Part shown: piece after piece, positions 17,169 through 19,248 of the stretch
Position numbering within the stretch: position 1 is the first letter of the stretch
Layout of the letters: every line of letters starts with the position of its first letter
Assembly: GCA_015039365.1 (NCBI GenBank)
Contig: WION01000777.1
Location: 1-19,248 of the forward strand
Length of the DNA stretch: 19,248 nucleotides
Source: Amanita rubescens
Taxonomy: Eukaryota; Basidiomycota; Agaricomycetes; Agaricales; Amanitaceae
Reading direction: 5' to 3'
Position numbers and translations under genes: made by a program
The notes under the pieces: model-generated
Told to the model about the DNA's origin: nothing
Databases searched by the model: none
Seen by the model: only the letters and a program-made list of their open reading frames with translations

Positions 17169-19248
17169 CTATGAAGCGGCCATGTCTACATCCATACCGA
17201 GGACATCTGTTAGATCATTTCCAAGGATGCCACCATCCATCTCGCCGAGAACATAGTCCACCATATAGCTTTCCTGGAAAAGTTTATCCATTCTTGACAT
17301 GTGCCTCTCCGTATATGGGATGAGAGCGTCAATCAACTCCCTCAACCCAGTCCCCCCCGCACTCTTTGGTGTTACATTCGTCGAGTCAGCAAACATCCGC
17401 TCTCTGGTCTCCTCCCCAAAGACCGCCGCAATGTCATCCGCCGATCTTGACTTGACAATTGCATACAGGACGCCCTGAGCGACAACACTGGTCTTTGCAT
17501 TCGTATTCCAATCCCTGACATAGCGCAACAACTTTGCTAGATCGGAACCACCGATGGTCCGGATCACTTCATCAACGGCGGGATGGCCAGTCAATGACGG
17601 TTCATACTCGGGATTCTCCGTCGCCAAGGACCTAATGTCTTTGAAGAGTAAAAAGAGGCGCCCAGGCTGTTCCAATGCCAATGCCAGTTCGATTGCCCTT
17701 TTGTAATCGTGCAAGGAGACGTAATTGAGGAATTCTTGCTCCCTGGTACGGCTGTCAGTATAGATAGAATATGAACCGGATCGCTTACTGTAGAGCTAGC
17801 TTCGCTCTTTCCGCTGCTTTTTCCGCCTCTTGTTCCTCAGTGCAGTCTTCCCAGAATGTCAATACCGAATCTGCAGCTCCCGAGACAACAGTCCTTTCAT
17901 CTGAGCTAATCGCTAATGCCCAGATCTGTCAATGCCGTCATGATCTGCTCAATCCAAACGACTCTATCAGACAAACCTTATCTTCATGGTTATCTAACGT
18001 TGCTGTGCATTCTTCGTCCTTGATATTCCAGAGTTTCACCAACCCATCCGATGCACTGCTTACCAGCTGCATCCCCGCGTTAATAAAATCAACTCTGAGG
18101 ACGGAATTCGTGTGTCCTTCAAATGTTTTTACGCAAGAAAAGTCGTCCATGTTCCAGAGTTTTACAGTTTTGTCCCCACTGCCTGTCGCTAGAATCCGTT
18201 CTGTCCTGCTAAACCGAACTGTCCAGACACCCCGTTTGTGTCCCTTGCATGTGCCGACGAGTTGCAGCTCCCCACGAGTAGCATTCTTGCCTGATGAAGG
18301 GATATGAATAATCTTAAATACCTTGACCGTGCGATCCTGTGACCCTGATGCAAGAAATCGGTCATCTGGAGAGACGTCGAGTGAGTTGATGTCCTTGTCA
18401 TGCGCAATGAATGTCGTAAGAGTTTTACATCGTACAGGCTCTATCTCGCTATTGGGTGGTGCCACGGATACGTTCGAAACGTCCCACATTTTGACTGTCC
18501 GATCTTGGCCGCCAGTGAACAGGAAATGCGGTGCGCATTCTTTTTCTTCTGCTTTTCTCGAGAATGCAATAGCCCCGACACTCTCTGTATGCCCCTCGCA
18601 AACGCCGACGCAAACATAGTCAGCGTTACGTGAAGCATCTGAGACGGGAGCCCATATTCGAGCACTCCTGTCTTTACTTCCACTGGCAAGCAACTTTCGG
18701 TCAGTTGTAGAGTCGAGGGCCAGAACTATGTCAGAGTGTCCAAGTAACAATCGGGTATCGAGAGAAGTGAGGTTGTAGACACGGATTAAGGATGAGTTGG
18801 TGGCTAATGCTATATGAGTATCTTTGTCGACAGAGCTGGGGCTAGGTTCGTGGCGTAAAAATGTCGCGTCAACGATTTCGTCATTATAACCCACTAGTTG
18901 ACGTGCCAGTGACCGAGTAGACAACGAATAGAAAATAATATTCTGATCAGCATGCACAGATATAATATTGGAGATAGTCGGGGAATATCTAACGCACAAA
19001 TTCAGCTTGCGGGACGCGTAAAATAAAAAGAGGAACATACAACACATCAACAATTTGTCGTTGCTCTTCTTGATCTTCCGTTGCATGACCTTTGGGTTCA
19101 AGAATGAACAACACCTTCCCGTCCCGACCATCCCATATTTTGATGATGCCCTTTTCTCCGCCCGTGTAGAACCTAATCTTATCATGAGCTGAAGTGGAGC
19201 CAATTTGATCTTCATCAGCAAGTAGTCCAACGGCCTCGACACGTTCAA
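17169..19248 (-). CDS. UTP13: UTP13, WD40 protein of the small-subunit processome (5' end missing)
   Basis: Part of the U3 snoRNP/UTP-B complex that processes 18S pre-rRNA in the nucleolus. Visible exons in order: 19248-19041 (continues beyond the window), 18988-17977, 17925-17789, 17742-17169; introns of 46-52 bp; about 643 residues. WD40 blades include FYTGGEKGIIKIWD, LLASGSKDRSARIWA, FLFTGGQDRTVKMWD, FLASGSQDRTVKVF, ILATGSGDKTVKLWN, LVSSASDGLVKLWN and, across an exon join, NHEDKIWALAISSDER. After the propeller comes a charged helix (EEQEAEKAAKRAKLALQ) and the UTP13 C-terminal domain, with EQEFLNYVSLHDYKRAIELA, RLFLLFKDI and AVFGEETRERM. The yeast protein is about 817 residues, so roughly the first blade or two lie off the window. 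Distinguished from generic WD40 proteins by this C-terminal domain. Confidence 0.93.

Noticed and set aside
1..19248. tRNA or rRNA genes, CRISPR arrays, prokaryotic operons, biosynthetic or defence gene cluster
   Set aside because: Reading both strands showed none; gene content and introns point to ordinary fungal nuclear DNA with unrelated neighbouring genes.

Overview
The window is a stretch of nuclear DNA from a filamentous basidiomycete, most likely an Agaricomycete. The evidence is dense gene packing, very short introns (46-58 bp in nearly every resolved case) with GT..AG ends and CTAAC/CTGAC-like branch sites, genes with up to 14 exons, and a seven-helix DUF6533-type membrane protein, a family I know only from basidiomycetes. 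All exon structures were built by hand from splice signals, reading phase and family conservation. None has transcript support.

Layout, left to right: (1) 2-757 (+), C-terminal part of an ATP-dependent RNA ligase cut by the window edge. (2) 819-2074 (+), adenosine kinase, five exons. (3) 2148-2860 (-), a thioredoxin with a Gly/Ser linker, an SHP-like Cdc48-binding motif and a C-terminal membrane anchor, five exons. (4) 2966-4723 (-), an intronless, mostly disordered protein of unknown function. (5) 4931-7305 (-), ALG9 dolichol-linked mannosyltransferase, eight exons. (6) 7306-7778, the shared divergent promoter. (7) 7779-9738 (+), DUF6533-type membrane protein, 14 exons including an 8-nt microexon. 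(8) 9943-10788 (+), an F-box protein. (9) 10789-11702, the only long gene-free stretch, holding repeat-like and LTR-like sequence. (10) 11703-13056 (-), a small Dbl-homology RhoGEF. (11) 13147-13982 (+), RIB7 riboflavin-pathway reductase. (12) 13991-16951 (-), an NBR1-type selective-autophagy receptor (PB1, zinc fingers, FW domain, C-terminal LIR-like motif), 11 exons. (13) 17169-19248 (-), UTP13, a WD40 protein of the small-subunit processome, cut by the right edge.

The genes do not form one pathway. They look like ordinary housekeeping neighbours (purine salvage, N-glycosylation, riboflavin synthesis, ribosome biogenesis, autophagy) mixed with lineage-restricted genes. I see no secondary-metabolite, defence or mobile gene cluster. 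The most interesting items are the membrane-anchored thioredoxin with a possible Cdc48 docking motif, the NBR1 architecture with its GC-AG intron and near-abutting convergent neighbour, the eukaryotic RNA ligase, and the repeat-rich gap at 10.8-11.7 kb.
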